Of a stretch of DNA of 64,000 nt, positions 1-12,464 are shown piece by piece. Position numbers and translations under genes: made by a program. The stretch comes from Pardosa pseudoannulata (Eukaryota > Arthropoda > Arachnida > Araneae > Lycosidae): NCBI GenBank assembly GCA_032207245.1, contig CM063503.1, forward strand, positions 56,212,517 through 56,276,516. The letters are read 5' to 3'. The notes beneath the pieces were generated by a model that saw only the letters and a list, made by a program, of their open reading frames with translations, was not told where the DNA came from and did not search any database. Numbering within the stretch: position 1 is the stretch's first letter; each line of letters starts with the position of its first letter.

Positions 1-890
1 TGCTACTTAATACTGTTATGGATGTAATCAGTAGAAATATTATTTGATTTAATGTATTTTGTAGAGAAAGTTTCAATGTACAGTTAAAAAGAAAGGTAAA
101 ATGTGGTAAAATTCGTGGCTGGTAATATTTGTAAAGCTTATATACTGTCTTAAGGCTTTACCGCACACCAACCTGTACGCATTGAAAAAGCAATGGATTC
201 AGTTTACAATTTATTTTCCGGAGTAAGACTGCGTGGATTTTTTGTGATTAGTAGCAATATAATTTGATTTAATGTTCTTTGAAGGGAAAGTTTCAATGTA
301 CAGTTAAAAAGAAATGCATTTTAAAATGTAACTGGCAATATTTGTAAAGCTTATATACTGTCTTAAGGCTTTACCGCACACCAACCTGTACGCATTAAAA
401 AAGCAATGGATTCAGTTTACGATTTACTTTCCGGAGGAAGAATATGTGGATTTTTTATGTAATCAGTAGAAATATAATTTGATTTAAGGTTTTTTGAAGC
501 GAAAATTTCAATGTATAGTTAAAAAGAAAAGTATTTTAATGTAAAGTTGGTTTGTAAAGTATATATACTGTCATAAGGCTTTAAAGTATGCCAGCTTGTA
601 GGAATTGAAAAGCAATGGATTCAGTTTACGATTTACTTTCCGGAGGAAGAATATGTGGATTTTTTATGTAATCAGTAGAAATATAATTTGATTTAAGGTT
701 TTTTGAAGGGAATGTTTTGATGTACAGTTAAAAAGAAATGCATTTTAATATATAGTTGGCAAAATTTGTGAAGCATATATACTGTCTTAAGGCTTTACCG
801 CACGCCAACCTGTACGCATTGAAAAACCAATGGATTCAGTTTACAATTTATTTTCCGGAAGACGAATGCGTGGATTTACTATGTGATAGT
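1..890. repeat. Tandem repeat, ~209-220-bp unit, about 4 copies
   Basis: The motif GTAATCAGTAGAAATAT and its variants recur at 24, 244, 459 and 668, with a degenerate form near 883, giving spacings of 220, 215, 209 and 215 bp. Each unit also carries a shared block ending in TTTACCGCACACCAACCTGTACG and a TTTCCGGA stretch. The copies are near identical over long blocks, so the array is fairly young. It runs off the left edge, so its full length is unknown. No coding potential is seen. Confidence 0.9.
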
Positions 891-2000
891 GAAAAATTTT
901 CAACCGGTTAACTTTCGATTAGGTTAACGTGTAATAATATCTTTAATCGGATTTTTGCTATCACACGAGAAATATGCGCATTCTTCATCAAGAAAAAGAA
1001 TTGTAAATTGAATTCATCGCTTTTTTTTAACACGATGACGGATGAAAAGTAATAAGGTTTTTAATGATTTGTTTTTGGAAATAATTGATTTTGACAGATA
1101 TTACATACGCATGTTACGTAAAAATTCATTCCTCTGTAAGAAAGAAGTGAGTGCCTTAATAAATTTAACAATTAAAATTAAGTTAAGGGGACATAGTACT
1201 TTTCGAGACTTAAAATTTTCATAACAGTCTTTTTTCATTTCAATATAAAATAAAAAGTTATGCTCCTTAGATAATATTATTTAGAGTGAATTATTCACAA
1301 GTTCTTAAGAAATGCTCTATTTTTAAAAAAATATTTAGTTTTATCAGTTCAAGTTGTATCTTTTTTAAAAATAACATAAAAATACACCAATGAAAAAATA
1401 TGAAATTCATTTACTCGCAATATGACTTTGGAAATATGTGTATTACAAAGTAAATTTTGATATTAAATTGATACAAAATATCTGTTCTATTCTGTGAACT
1501 AAAGCTTTAAAAGTAAACTTTAAAATTAAAAACGTTCGAAAATTAAAAAAAAGTTTTTATCATGATAAATATAAAATGTATTGCTAATATTAATATAATT
1601 AGAATTTATTTCATTTAAAAAATAGTCCATAATTTACAAATTTCAAATATTAGTTTTGGGGTAAGTAGATTTCTATTTTTTTAATTTGATGTATAAGTTT
1701 ATGTTTTTCTAAATATATGTTACTTTAAATAACAAACAGTTTTTATAAACTTTTGCCTTTATTATTAATGTAAGAATAGTTTAATTCGAAATAGAGAAGA
1801 CTTTCCAATTTTATACTGAATAAAAATTAGGCAGAAATAATTATATTATGTGTAAAATATTTTATAAATACCGCTTAACTGTTTGCATATGTTTTGTTTA
1901 ATATTTTGAGAGATTCGGGTATACTATGGAGCACTAAGTGATAATTTATGGATTAAATCTTTGAAATTTTTATCACTTTTCCAAATGAGATGGGTAATAT
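891..2000. other. AT-rich non-coding stretch with remnant of a dispersed repeat
   Basis: No gene is seen. About 1180-1780 shows weak similarity to parts of 58.59-59.11 kb and 61.26-61.95 kb. Shared landmarks are GGGACATAGTA at 1187 and the GTAAGTAGATTTCTATTTTT / GTTTTTATAAACTT blocks near 1660-1760. It is probably an old member of the dispersed family described at 55.74 kb. The rest holds only AT-rich sequence with no motif I recognise. Confidence 0.4.
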
Positions 2001-2340
2001 TCAAGCATATTTAAAATATATATTCGGTATCTGCAATTTTGATTGCAGTATGAAAACTAATAGAAATCTACAAAACAAAATACCGGAAAAACAGTAATAA
2101 AATGGCAGTAATGATACAACAAGAAATACATAATCATAACATAAATAGTACAAATGTTAATTATGTAAACAAATGCTTTTTTGCTTATATCTCTTCTCTC
2201 CAATACAGCATTGATGACATCATTTTTATGGTGCGTGATTACATAGTAACAACGGCGAAAAGTAAAAATTATAGAATTGAGAAAAATGTAATGTAAGTTG
2301 AATATAGCTTGTAAATATAAAATATATTACTCAAACAATT
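2000..2340. repeat. Diverged direct duplication, copy 1
   Basis: This copy aligns by eye with 2720-3045. Both contain ACTAATAGAAAT, AACAGTAATAAAATGG, ATAATGATA...ACAAGAAA, a CTTCTxTCCAATA block, GATGA-ATCATTTT-ATGGTG, GAGAAAAATGTAAT and CTTGTAAATAT in the same order. The 64-codon frame inside copy 1 is not preserved in copy 2, which argues against coding. It is non-coding repeat of unknown class. Confidence 0.75.
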
Positions 2341-2719
2341 AACACAGGAAAGTACAATGTTGAATGCACATTTTAAATTAATAGCAATGGAATACAATGG
2401 GCTTGGGTTCCACTCCCAAATAAGACTTGATATATCTGGGCTTTTCCCTCAAAGAAAGCAAAATTGCTCTACCTATATGTTGCTCTCATAATAAAAAGTG
2501 CTACAAAAATCAGCAGAGTGTATGGTGAAATGTTAGTAATAAAGCCAACTGCCTGCATTTGTAAAAAAATATTAGTAGTGCTGTACAATTTATATAGACG
2601 TCATCTGAATGCAACAATGCAATTTTTAGCTTTATCTTCAATAAATATGTGCAGTTATTCAAATATATTTTTATTTCCTAAGTAAGGGTTTTATGTGTCA
2701 TTGGTTTTAATTACAATTT
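2341..2719. other. Spacer between duplication copies
   Basis: AT-rich sequence between the two copies. A 73-codon open frame lies here but resembles nothing I know and has no supporting signals. Confidence 0.4.
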
Positions 2720-3045
2720 GCAAACATTTTAAAAAATATATTCAGTAGCTGTCATTTTGTTGGAAATATGAAATACTAATAGAAATACAAAAAACGCAAA
2801 ACAGTAATAAAATGGAAATAATGATAAAACAAGAAAGAAAATCATAGCACAGCAATAATGTTAGTATTGTACACAATGACATCTTTCTTTCTTTTTATCC
2901 CTTCTTTCCAATAACAGATGATGAGATCATTTTGATGGTGTGTCAATACAAAGGAACTGAAAGAAAAAAAAATATAGATGAGAGAAAAATGTAATTTGTG
3001 TTGAAAATGACTTGTAAATATGAAAGTCACTCAAGCATTTACCAA
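2720..3045. repeat. Diverged direct duplication, copy 2
   Basis: Partner of 2000-2340, about 720 bp downstream, with many small insertions and deletions. The AGTAATAAAATGG core is at about 2803. Divergence is high, so the event is old. Confidence 0.75.
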
Positions 3046-3260
3046 GAAAAAACATATTGCTAAATGTATGATTGAAATTATTAGTAATACCATAAAAGTT
3101 TCATAAACTTCATCCCAAAATAATAAAGGTTTTAATTTTTGTTTCTCCTCATTAACTATGTATAAATTCTCAAACATATTTCGTTTTCTAAGTATCTTTT
3201 TATGAGCCAATTATTCCTTTTTATATGAATTTCAAGTGTTTTTCTAAAATGTATTACATA

Positions 3261-3303
3261 TCCGTGTAAAAATATACTATATTATGGCATATTTTTACAC
3301 GGA
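3261..3303. repeat. Hairpin, 17-bp arms, 9-nt loop
   Basis: Arm 3261-3277 (TCCGTGTAAAAATATAC) pairs with 3287-3303 (GCATATTTTTACACGGA) with a single mismatch. It is followed 24 bp later by a second, unrelated perfect hairpin. Confidence 0.85.
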
Positions 3304-3327
3304 TACAGCAAAAGTTACACGGAACAG

Positions 3328-3360
3328 CAAAAGTTATTACATATTATGTAATAACTTTTG
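3328..3360. repeat. Perfect hairpin, 15-bp arms, 3-nt loop
   Basis: CAAAAGTTATTACAT (3328-3342) is the exact reverse complement of 3346-3360, with loop ATT. A short direct repeat (GGATACAGCAAAAGTTA / GGAACAGCAAAAGTTA) lies across 3301-3337 and links the two hairpins. Confidence 0.9.
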
Positions 3361-4029
3361 ATGTTTCTTAGAGTAAATTGAGAGAAAACTTAGAGAAAAA
3401 TATTTAACTAGTTTAAAAAAAGTACTTTAAACGTTTTAAGTTCTTTATGGCATATTTGTGCATCAAAATGATGACGTTTAGTACTACAAAAATTACTCAT
3501 ACTACAAAAATTTCGTCTTTATTACAACGAAATCTCTAGGGATAGGCGTATTTAATCACCTATTTCATTTGAACCTGTTTTTACCTTCATAATTTTAGTA
3601 GACAAAAACAGTTTAAAACAATTTTCAAACAAACTTTTATCTTTTAGTGACACCTCTTATATATCTATGCCCCAAACGGTTTAAATTTGCTTAATTCTCA
3701 ATAACAGTATAAAAAGTTAATATATGAGATTTGTTGATAATGTAAATACATACATACAAAATAATTTATTTGTATTTGATTTAACACTTTAATACTAATA
3801 TTTTTCTAAATAAACATGAATAACAAAACGAACATCTAATATAAATAAAATATGCGTTACCTATCGTTTTTTTCCAATTTTATTTAATATATTCATGTTA
3901 GAATAGTTATTCTAACATCAGATTCTAGAAGTTCGTAGGAATTTTTTTCGTTATTTATATTTTATTTACGCACACCTATAACATTTTTAAAAATTACTGG
4001 AATATCAAATTTGAAATGCTTGTCGCTTA
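3361..4029. other. AT-rich non-coding stretch
   Basis: No gene or repeat is recognised. A short palindrome (AGAATAGTTATTCT) lies near 3900. Confidence 0.4.
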
Positions 4030-4599
<570 letters not shown>

Positions 4600-4879
4600 C
4601 ATGCGTGTGTCTGTGCTTACATATATGTTCCTGCATTTGTGTCATGTGAGATTATACGTATATATCACTACATGAAGGTATATTTTATGTTTTTCTATTT
4701 GCATAGTACACTCATGTCCATAAATTAAAGATAATTCAGAATCACACAGAAATTAGCTCTAAAATAAAAATTTCACCTGTAAAATTATCACACACATCTT
4801 GAAGAAGAATATGCAAATTGCAGGAAACCACCAGATGGCGCGGATAGTACGTCACAATGACGGGAGTGTATGAAAGGGG

Positions 4880-4887
4880 TATATAAG
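4880..4887 (+). promoter_or_regulatory. TATA box of the Tc1-like transposase
   Basis: TATATAAG lies 71 bp upstream of the transposase ATG at 4958, in a leader that is less AT-rich than its surroundings. Position and spacing fit a transposase promoter; function is inferred. Confidence 0.5.
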
Positions 4888-4957
4888 GAATGGTAGCAAA
4901 GAAGTAAAATTGTTCACAAGCGCTTTAATAGCCTTTCAGTGCAATAAACGCATAGTT

Positions 4958-5719
4958 ATGGCACAAAGGAAGCATTTGTATGATTTTTTACGTGGTAGAA
5001 TTATCGGACGACTGGAATGCGGACGTACCCAGCTGGAAGTATCCGATGAACTTGGAATCGCCCAGAGTGTCATCTCCAGGCTTTGGCAACGATTCAAACA
5101 TGATAGTAATGTGAGTAGATGTTACAGCACAGGTCGCCCCCGAGTTACTACGCCGAATGATGACCGGTATTTGGCAGTTACTGCCAAAAGAAACAGACGG
5201 AGCACAGTATCAGACCTGTCTCGTCAGCTCTCTTCAGCTACCGGTACGACAGTTTCAAGGCAGACCGTGTACAGACGCTTAGGGAACATAGGTCTATATG
5301 CTCGTAGGCCTGTCAGATGTGTTCCCCTTACCGCAACTCACTGTCGCCTGTGATTATGCTGGGCTAGAGAGCATGCATTGTGGACACCGCAACAGTGGTC
5401 TTGTGTGATGTTTTCCGACGAGTCCAGGTTCAGTTTACATTCTGATTCTCGCCGGACTTTCATATGGAGAGCGCCAGGTACCCGTTACCACCAAGAAAAC
5501 ACCATTGAACGACACCGTTACGGTGGTGTAGGATGGCTCGTTTGGGGAGGAATTATTCTTGGTTCCAGAACTGACCTGCATGTTCAGAGTGTAACGATGA
5601 CAGGCCACATCTATCGGGATGTCATTCTGGAACAACATGTACGTTTGTTTCGGGGCGCCATGGGTCCTGAATTTCTGTATATGGATGACAAAGCCCGACC
5701 TCACCGTGCAAACATTGTA
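4958..5719 (+). pseudogene. Tc1-family transposase, one premature stop, C-terminus lost
   Basis: This would encode a cut-and-paste DDE transposase that binds its own terminal repeats and moves the element. From ATG 4958 the frame shows a first helix-turn-helix (residues ~24-47, SDELGIAQSVISRLWQRF), a GRPR-type linker (59-62) and a second helix-turn-helix (~83-110). A TGA at 5351-5353 (codon 132) interrupts it; the same frame then continues with no frameshift. The stop fits a CGA-to-TGA transition. The first catalytic Asp is in FSDESRF (~154) and the second in [10 protein letters not shown] (~244), where family members usually have Asn after DD. Homology ends at ~254, about 85-90 residues short of the usual ~340, so the third catalytic acidic residue is absent. 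Upstream in-frame codons from 4910 are not needed; the ATG before AQRK fits the family start. It is dead, but recently so: one nonsense change and one terminal loss. Confidence 0.9.
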
Positions 5720-5810
5720 TATATATATATATTATATGTATGTATATATATGTACATATATATACATATATATACATATATGTATATATATATATGTATG
5801 TATATACATA

Positions 5811-5849
<39 letters not shown>

Positions 5850-5926
5850 TGTATATATATGTACATATATATACATATATATACATATATGTATATATAT
5901 ATATGTATGTATATACATATATGAAA
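5720..5926. repeat. Imperfect AT microsatellite with a 109-bp internal duplication
   Basis: An AT-rich tract broken by TATG and TACA variants. An 84-bp patterned segment beginning TTATATGTATG recurs at 5732 and 5841, a 109-bp shift, with the same order of interruptions. Because the interruptions are copied exactly, this is a block duplication and not slippage of a simple dinucleotide. Confidence 0.9.
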
Positions 5927-6388
5927 TGATGCAAAATTTTAAAGAGTTACAATCACTAGAAGAAATATGTTTGAAGATGATTTAAACTTGATTTTAATCC
6001 ATTTTGAAGATATGAGACAACAATATCAGAGGCACAATAGTAAATATATCAGCACTCAAGGCATGAACGTTTATTCTCCGGAAAACAAAATGAACCCTTT
6101 TAATTTTTACAGATGCACTTTCGAGCGGTGCACTCACAACGTCATTATAGTTGAGAAGCAAGTAAAGAAAAAGCCAAAATCTCTCACAGCCTCCAATTTT
6201 TTACTTGAAAAGGGCGGAATTTCCCTGGCAGTGCTACCCTCTCGCATTAATTGTCCTTGATTAAAATATATTTACCAAATTAAAAGGAAATATTAATTTA
6301 AAAGAATGAATAGATTTTTAATAATTTATTGCTCGCATTTTTATGACGACATATATCTGTTTTAACAACATTAATAGATGGATAATAC
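5927..6388 (+). other. Unrecognised segment with a 98-codon open frame
   Basis: A frame at 5967-6260 (97 residues, Lys-rich middle, ends ...SRINCP) lies between the truncated Tc1 element and a decayed mariner. It is somewhat richer in G+C than its flanks. I recognise no domain, and no splice sites or start context support it. It could be transposon or exon debris, or chance. Confidence 0.15.
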
Positions 6389-6439
6389 ATGCAGATAGAC
6401 GTGAGAGAGTGTTATATGAATAAGCTTAAATTAGTTTCG

Positions 6440-6815
6440 TGTCGCCTACTAATTACAATAAATTATCCCGATAATGCAAGGCTACTTATTGCTGGTTACG
6501 TGTTAAACACTATACTAAAATATAAATCAGATATCATACCACACCCTCTGTATAGTTCTGATCTTGGGTCATGCGATATCAGGCTTTATATTCAGATTAG
6601 GAGTAAAAGACAGCCATTTCTAAAAGCCATTTCCACACGTAAAAATTCAAATTCATTTTTACATGTTAATTTCAATACAATTTCAAAAATAAAGTATATA
6701 TAAAATTTATGGAGGTGGTTTCGAAAGAACTTTAAAAAATGGATTCTCACATGTGTTCAAGACATAAGAACGCTGGTCCAAATACATTGCGTCTCATAAA
6801 TTATTCAAAAAATTA
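6440..6815 (+). pseudogene. Decayed mariner-family transposase, C-terminal catalytic fragment
   Basis: The frame at 6389-6703 contains YPDNAR (Asp codon 6470) and, downstream, PHPLYSSDLGSCD (Asp codon 6575). These match the second and third catalytic blocks of mariner transposases. The two Asp codons have exactly 34 residues between them, the DD34D spacing of the family. The next stretch (IQIRSKRQPFLKAI) fits the variable block after the third Asp. About 65 codons beyond that Asp, in another frame, ERWSKYIAS (from 6768) resembles the conserved RW-KCI block near the family's C-terminus; the frame shift and a TAA just before it show decay. The N-terminal helix-turn-helix half and the first catalytic Asp were not found. 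It is an old, dead fragment whose exact ends are unclear. Confidence 0.7.
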
Positions 6816-7400
6816 ACACTTAAGTAATGACAATTAATGGTATAACTGAGTATAATGGTTTAATTGAATACATAGTTTTTTTTAACAACTTTCGAATATA
6901 TGTTATAAAAATTAAAAATATATTTTATGATAACTATTTCATTTGTATATGAAGAAATTATAAGAGATTATCCTATCTGCCGTAATAATAGACGACTTCT
7001 AACTTCATTATGACGTGGTAGTTGCCTGTGAAATACCTCAAATACAGTAGAGTAGCACTCAAAATATCTATAAAATTAAGTTAATAAAATTTGAGTCACA
7101 AGCAAACGAAAGACGTCTATGAAGTGGATGAAATAAAATGCGTTTAACTCGTGGATAGCAAAATTTCAACTACTTAGAATAATTTAATTTTAGTTTTTTC
7201 ATGTTTAGTATCTTCAACTTTATATGTTACCAGTGACAGAGGTTGTAGCATGAAATCGCATCGATTACGTTACCTAGTATTTAAATACAGAAAAGTTCTT
7301 CTAACAACTTCTAGAAGAATATAAAAAATTATTTTTACTTCCTTTATATATTAAATACTCAAGCTTAAATGGTTAATTAAAAATTACTATACATGAAAAG
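6816..7400. other. AT-rich non-coding stretch
   Basis: No gene or recognisable repeat is seen. A mariner right terminal repeat would be expected just downstream of 6815 but could not be identified. Confidence 0.35.
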
Positions 7401-8098
<698 letters not shown>

Positions 8099-8107
8099 CT
8101 ATATATG

Positions 8108-8108
<1 letters not shown>

Positions 8109-8194
<86 letters not shown>

Positions 8195-8220
8195 ATGATT
8201 TAGAAACATAAATTAATATT

Positions 8221-8257
<37 letters not shown>

Positions 8258-8420
8258 GTGCATACATGTATACGTAGGTGTACATCTGTATCAGGGTACA
8301 TTTTCTCATTCGGACACACACATATACATACATACATATACATATATACATATATTTATTATATATATACACATACATATATTTATTATATATATATACA
8401 CACATACATATATGTACCCT
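8109..8420. repeat. Microsatellite cluster (AT)n, (AG)n, TATATTTATT variants
   Basis: (AT)n at about 8111-8175, (AG)10 to about 8194, (AT)n at 8223-8251, then imperfect CATA/TATATTTATTATATATATAC repeats from 8318 to 8413. Frames read through it are not genes. Confidence 0.9.
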
Positions 8421-8699
8421 AATTATCAAAGAATATTTTAAAATAATTGTTTAATTCGCAAACCTAATTAAGTGAAATATTTGCTTATTTACTTTTGGAT
8501 ATAAAAAAATTATGCATAAAAAAGTATAAAACTATAAATAAAATTGCCTTATGATGCGTAAATGTGATAGACATAAAACACTTTTAATACACATACTGTA
8601 TTATTCATAAATAATGGTTTCTAAAATAATTAACATCTTCTGATGAAATTTTAATCGCATTTACATGCATATATTTTAATACATATATAACTTTCGAAC
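8421..8699. other. AT-rich non-coding stretch
   Basis: Nothing recognised. Confidence 0.35.
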
Positions 8700-9680
8700 A
8701 AAAGAATTAAAAAGAAAATAAATTAATTTGGAAAGCTACTTCTCTCTTAAAAATATTCACTCACACTTTTTTTTTACTTTACAAGAACTACGTTAAAGAA
8801 TGCTATGTCCTTAGAGATGTTCTTTGGTGTTGTTTTCATATCAAAGAAGAAAAAAGCTCACCCTCTCTTCGTGAGTTTTTTCGGTTTAATAGGGTATATT
8901 TTGGTTTCTATAAAAAAGCGAGTAATTTCATGTTAAATTGGTGGTACTGACAAGAAATTCACACCTTTCTAATTTTTTTTAACTTGAGCTCACAGAACAT
9001 ATGATTAGTTTCACAGAACGCGAAAAAATTGGTATTATCATGTTATTGGCTTGCTTCTGGGGCTTCGTTTAAGAATAATTTACCCCATGGTCCCTCTGAA
9101 TTCAATCGTATAATCTCGGATTTGACTTATACTTCAACAACTGCTTTCAAAATATGTGGTAATTATCGTGCATTTCTCATGTCATGAATTTTAGTTAAAC
9201 CCTTATTTATGGCACTTGCACCCTTACCGGTTTTCTGTTAGAAAATGTTAACCCCTGCATTCCTTGTATGCTGGTGCCAGAGCCAAGAAAGGAATCCTCT
9301 TTTTTCTGGAGTTCTGGACATCCGCTATCGTAATATATGGTTATGCTGTATAATAATATATGGTTAGTTCCATTTGAATGTGAGAAAATTTGAGATTTTT
9401 TTTTCTTATATATTACTTTTGCAGGTTTCGTTTAGAAAATAAGCCGGTCGTGCTTATTAGGAAAAAAATGTTTAGTACTGTAAATGGAGAGAATCAGGAT
9501 AAACATTTTACGTCGTGAGGATCAACATAATTAAAGGGATTCTTCAGGTTAACGTGGTATTATGGAATCTTACACTCGTGATGTAGGCGGCCAATAACTA
9601 GTTGTCTATTGCTTGAATTATATGCATTAATTCTCTCGTTTCCCAGGATTTGAGGCTCCTAGTCTCTCTCGTTATATATA
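8700..9680. repeat. 1-kb diverged direct duplication, copy 1
   Basis: This aligns with 9850-10800. Shared landmarks in order: AAAGAAGAAAAAA...CATC/CCTC...TTCG.GAGTTTTTT.GG, TTAGTTTCA/TAGTTCC, ATTCAATCGTATA/ATTCGATCGTATAGTC, TCTGGACATCCGCT (9313), ATAATATATGGT and CTAGTTGTCTATTGCTTGAAT (about 9598). A short (AT)10 tract at 9673-9691 ends the copy. No frame is conserved between copies, so it is probably a non-coding transposon or a segmental duplication. Confidence 0.75.
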
Positions 9681-9849
9681 TATATATATATGAAAAATAC
9701 TTTTTCTTTTATTGAGATCCAGTTGTTATACTGAGGTTTCAAATTTACATAGATAAACACTGTCCGTTATTTCGTTCAAAACTCACTAATTGGCCCATTT
9801 TTAGAGGGTCCTTTTTTTCGTTCTCGGAATTCCTATTTTAATTTGCAAA

Positions 9850-10800
9850 TTTACTAGCAATTTCAAAATGTAAAAGCGAACCACTTTTTTTCTATATTAA
9901 AAGAAATTGGCAAAGAGTACTACATCATTAGAGATAATCTTTCGGATTTGGCTGCATATGAAAGAAGAAAAAAATGCATCATCTTTCGGTGAGTTTTTTT
10001 GGTTTTATCTAAATGAAGCAATTTCGTATGAAATTTTGGGTACTAACTTCACATCATTCTACCTTTAAAGAGGTTAGCAAACGCTATTCTGTTAAAAGAT
10101 AGTTCCTTATGATGATTTTCATAGGAAGCCAAAACATTTGGCAGTATCTTGTCATGGGCTTAACTTGGTGCCTCGATTTAAGAAAAATTTGCCATTTGGG
10201 TTTCTTTAAATTCGATCGTATAGTCACGAAACTGACTTGTGTTCAACAGCTGCTCTAAAATATACGGTTATCCCTCATTTAAAAAGGTTTAGACCTTCCT
10301 TTACCTTTGCGACATTGTCGTTTTCTTCCAGGGGAAAAATTAACTCCCGCGATCTTCTTATATTGATTGTAGAGATAAAAAGTATCCATTTTTTACACTT
10401 CTGGACATCCGCTTTCATAATATATGGTCATGTTGTATAATGATATATTGTTACTTTCAATTGAAGTGAAGAAATTTTTTTTTGTTATACAGGAATTTTA
10501 CAAATTTTTCTTAGAAAATACATTGGTTACAGAGACAAAAAATATTTTAGTCCTTTAAGTATATGGAACGAGGGTAAAATTCCACGTCCTGAGGATGTTT
10601 CTAATTGAGGAAATTTTTCATGTATCGTGAGCAGCCAGTCACTAGTTGTCTATTGCTTGAATCATAATTAAGGTAATTCTCCATTATAGCGTGGTATTAT
10701 GCTCATGGAACAGGCGGCCAGTCGCTAGTTTCCCATTGCTTGAATCATGTGCTTTAACTGTTTCGGTCTCCTGAACCTCAATGCGGCTCCTAGTTTAAGT
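9850..10800. repeat. 1-kb diverged direct duplication, copy 2
   Basis: Partner of 8700-9680, offset about 1040-1090 bp. The final block (AGTCACTAGTTGTCTATTGC / AGTCGCTAGTTTCCCATTGC) is itself doubled at about 10637 and 10720 within this copy. A 67-codon frame at 10237-10440 is not kept in copy 1. Confidence 0.75.
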
Positions 10801-12280
10801 AATAAAATATAGTTAAAAATAATTTTTCAACAAACATTAATGATACTTTCATACAAATTAGCTTTTTATGTAACTTTACATTTTATTTAATTCTCGATAA
10901 TAGACGAATCTACAAGATTGGAAATTTGATGTATCAGGTTTGTCGAAGTAATGAAATAAGAAACAAAACATTATGTTTTACTTTTGTCTCATTACTAATA
11001 TTAACGTTTTTAAGATACCATTTGTAACAATGTAGAAAAAATGTAGATTGTTGATATAAGTATCATAAGTAATAACTTAATTTAAGAGCATGGTTTTGCT
11101 TATTTTCTTTCAAATGTACATACATTTTTTTTTCAATTTGCATACATTTGGAGGCCTTTCTCCCAGCCATTCAAATTCATATGAGGCTCCTTGAATTTTA
11201 CTTAACATATTGAACAAATATTTTTTTTTACATAATCTAGAATGCCATTTTAAATATAACAATCAATAAACGTATATTTTTTTTAAATTTTGATATAATA
11301 AGTGAGCAAAATGGTTAAGAATATATTACTTCTTTTATATGCAAAAAATCTTGACTTTATCTATTTTCAAACGAGAATAATATTTTATTTTGAATTATAA
11401 TAATTATAATTAAAAATCAAAAATAATCAAAATATACTAAAAAAATCAAAATATAATATATTTTGAATATAATAATTAAATTCCTTTAATCTGGTCGTAC
11501 AAACAAAAAAAAATACACTGTACTTCTTTGAAGATATGAATTTAGACATTATGAATTATTTTCTCCCAGAAAATTTAAAACTTTGGCATACTGTAGTTGG
11601 ATGCACAAGTACGCAGCTGTGTTTTAAAATAATTTATCCCTCACTTAACTCTAAAATTGATTACACCAATTAGAAACTGATACTACGTCAGATTTTTTAA
11701 AAGATGCACTTCAGAGTACTCGGTTTATTACATAAAATAAAAGAAAGTAACATTTTAGTCTGTTCTCCTGTCACACAAGTCACGATATATATTTTTAAGA
11801 ATAGTTTCCCAATGACGTTATCAAGATTTATGACAAATAAACTAGAAACTGGTGGAGCATAACTCCATCGAAGCTACATTTCGCTCTAGGTATAAAGTTC
11901 TTTTTTGTTTTCTTTAAAATAGATTTGCAAAACTTGCTTAAAATGAAAGAATGCAAAAATTAAAACTTTTCTCCTATGAAACTTGTCGTATATTCTGAAG
12001 TTGTATCTTACATGGCAGAGATGGCGAATCTTTTTGACAATTGCGTCAAATTTTAATCACTATTTTTACTGATACTAGTCAGTAGGTCACTAAGTAAGTG
12101 GTATCACATAGAAAGTGGGTGTCAGAAAACGGTACCAAAAATTTAAAAACGCCGAAAAAAACGGATATACTTATGATAAAGCTAATAGTTAACTCCACAC
12201 TGTGAGCTGGTACAACGAAATTCTGCTATTAAAGGAATATGGTCAATTTACGAGTGACTGCCTTTAGACATCAGTCACAG
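10801..12280. other. AT-rich non-coding stretch
   Basis: No gene, RNA or recognisable transposon. A short GC-richer patch at 11150-11200 (GGAGGCCTTTCTCCCAGCC) has no known match. Confidence 0.35.
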
Positions 12281-12287
12281 ATGCAAT

Positions 12288-12392
12288 GATACGATAAAAA
12301 TACGATAAAATAGATAAAGGTTACGATAAAAATTGCATATTAAACAGATGCAAAAGTACGATAAAATTTAAATACGATAAAATGCAATGATG
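12288..12392. repeat. Cluster of ACGATAAAA motifs
   Basis: ACGATAAAA recurs six times (12291, 12302, 12322, 12348, 12362 and a variant near 12382) at irregular spacing between TGCA-containing spacers. It may be a decayed short tandem array. Confidence 0.55.
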
Positions 12393-12464
12393 TTATAAAA
12401 AATCAACATCCTCTTAGAAATATTTGTTCAAAATAGGCATTTAATATTTATATGTTATTTTTCT

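Larger units (their letters stand above)
4709..5719 (+). mobile_element. Tc1-like DNA transposon, 3'-truncated
   Basis: The probable 5' end is the TA at 4707-4708 followed by CACTCATGTCCATAAATT. I assign this as the terminal inverted repeat by analogy with Tc1-like elements, because the partner end is not in the window. A 5' leader with a TATA box is followed by a bipartite transposase. Recognisable sequence stops at 5719 (after HRANIV), where an AT microsatellite begins. The last third of the transposase and the right terminal repeat are missing, so the element is non-autonomous and dead. Confidence 0.85.

Noticed and set aside
2102..2296. 64-codon frame starting ATGGCAGTAATG
   Set aside because: Its duplicate at 2.8 kb does not maintain the frame, so there is no sign of selection for protein.
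5967..6260. 97-codon frame between the Tc1 and mariner remnants
   Set aside because: Checked for mariner N-terminal or first-catalytic-Asp motifs and none fit. No family recognised, so it is not called as a gene.
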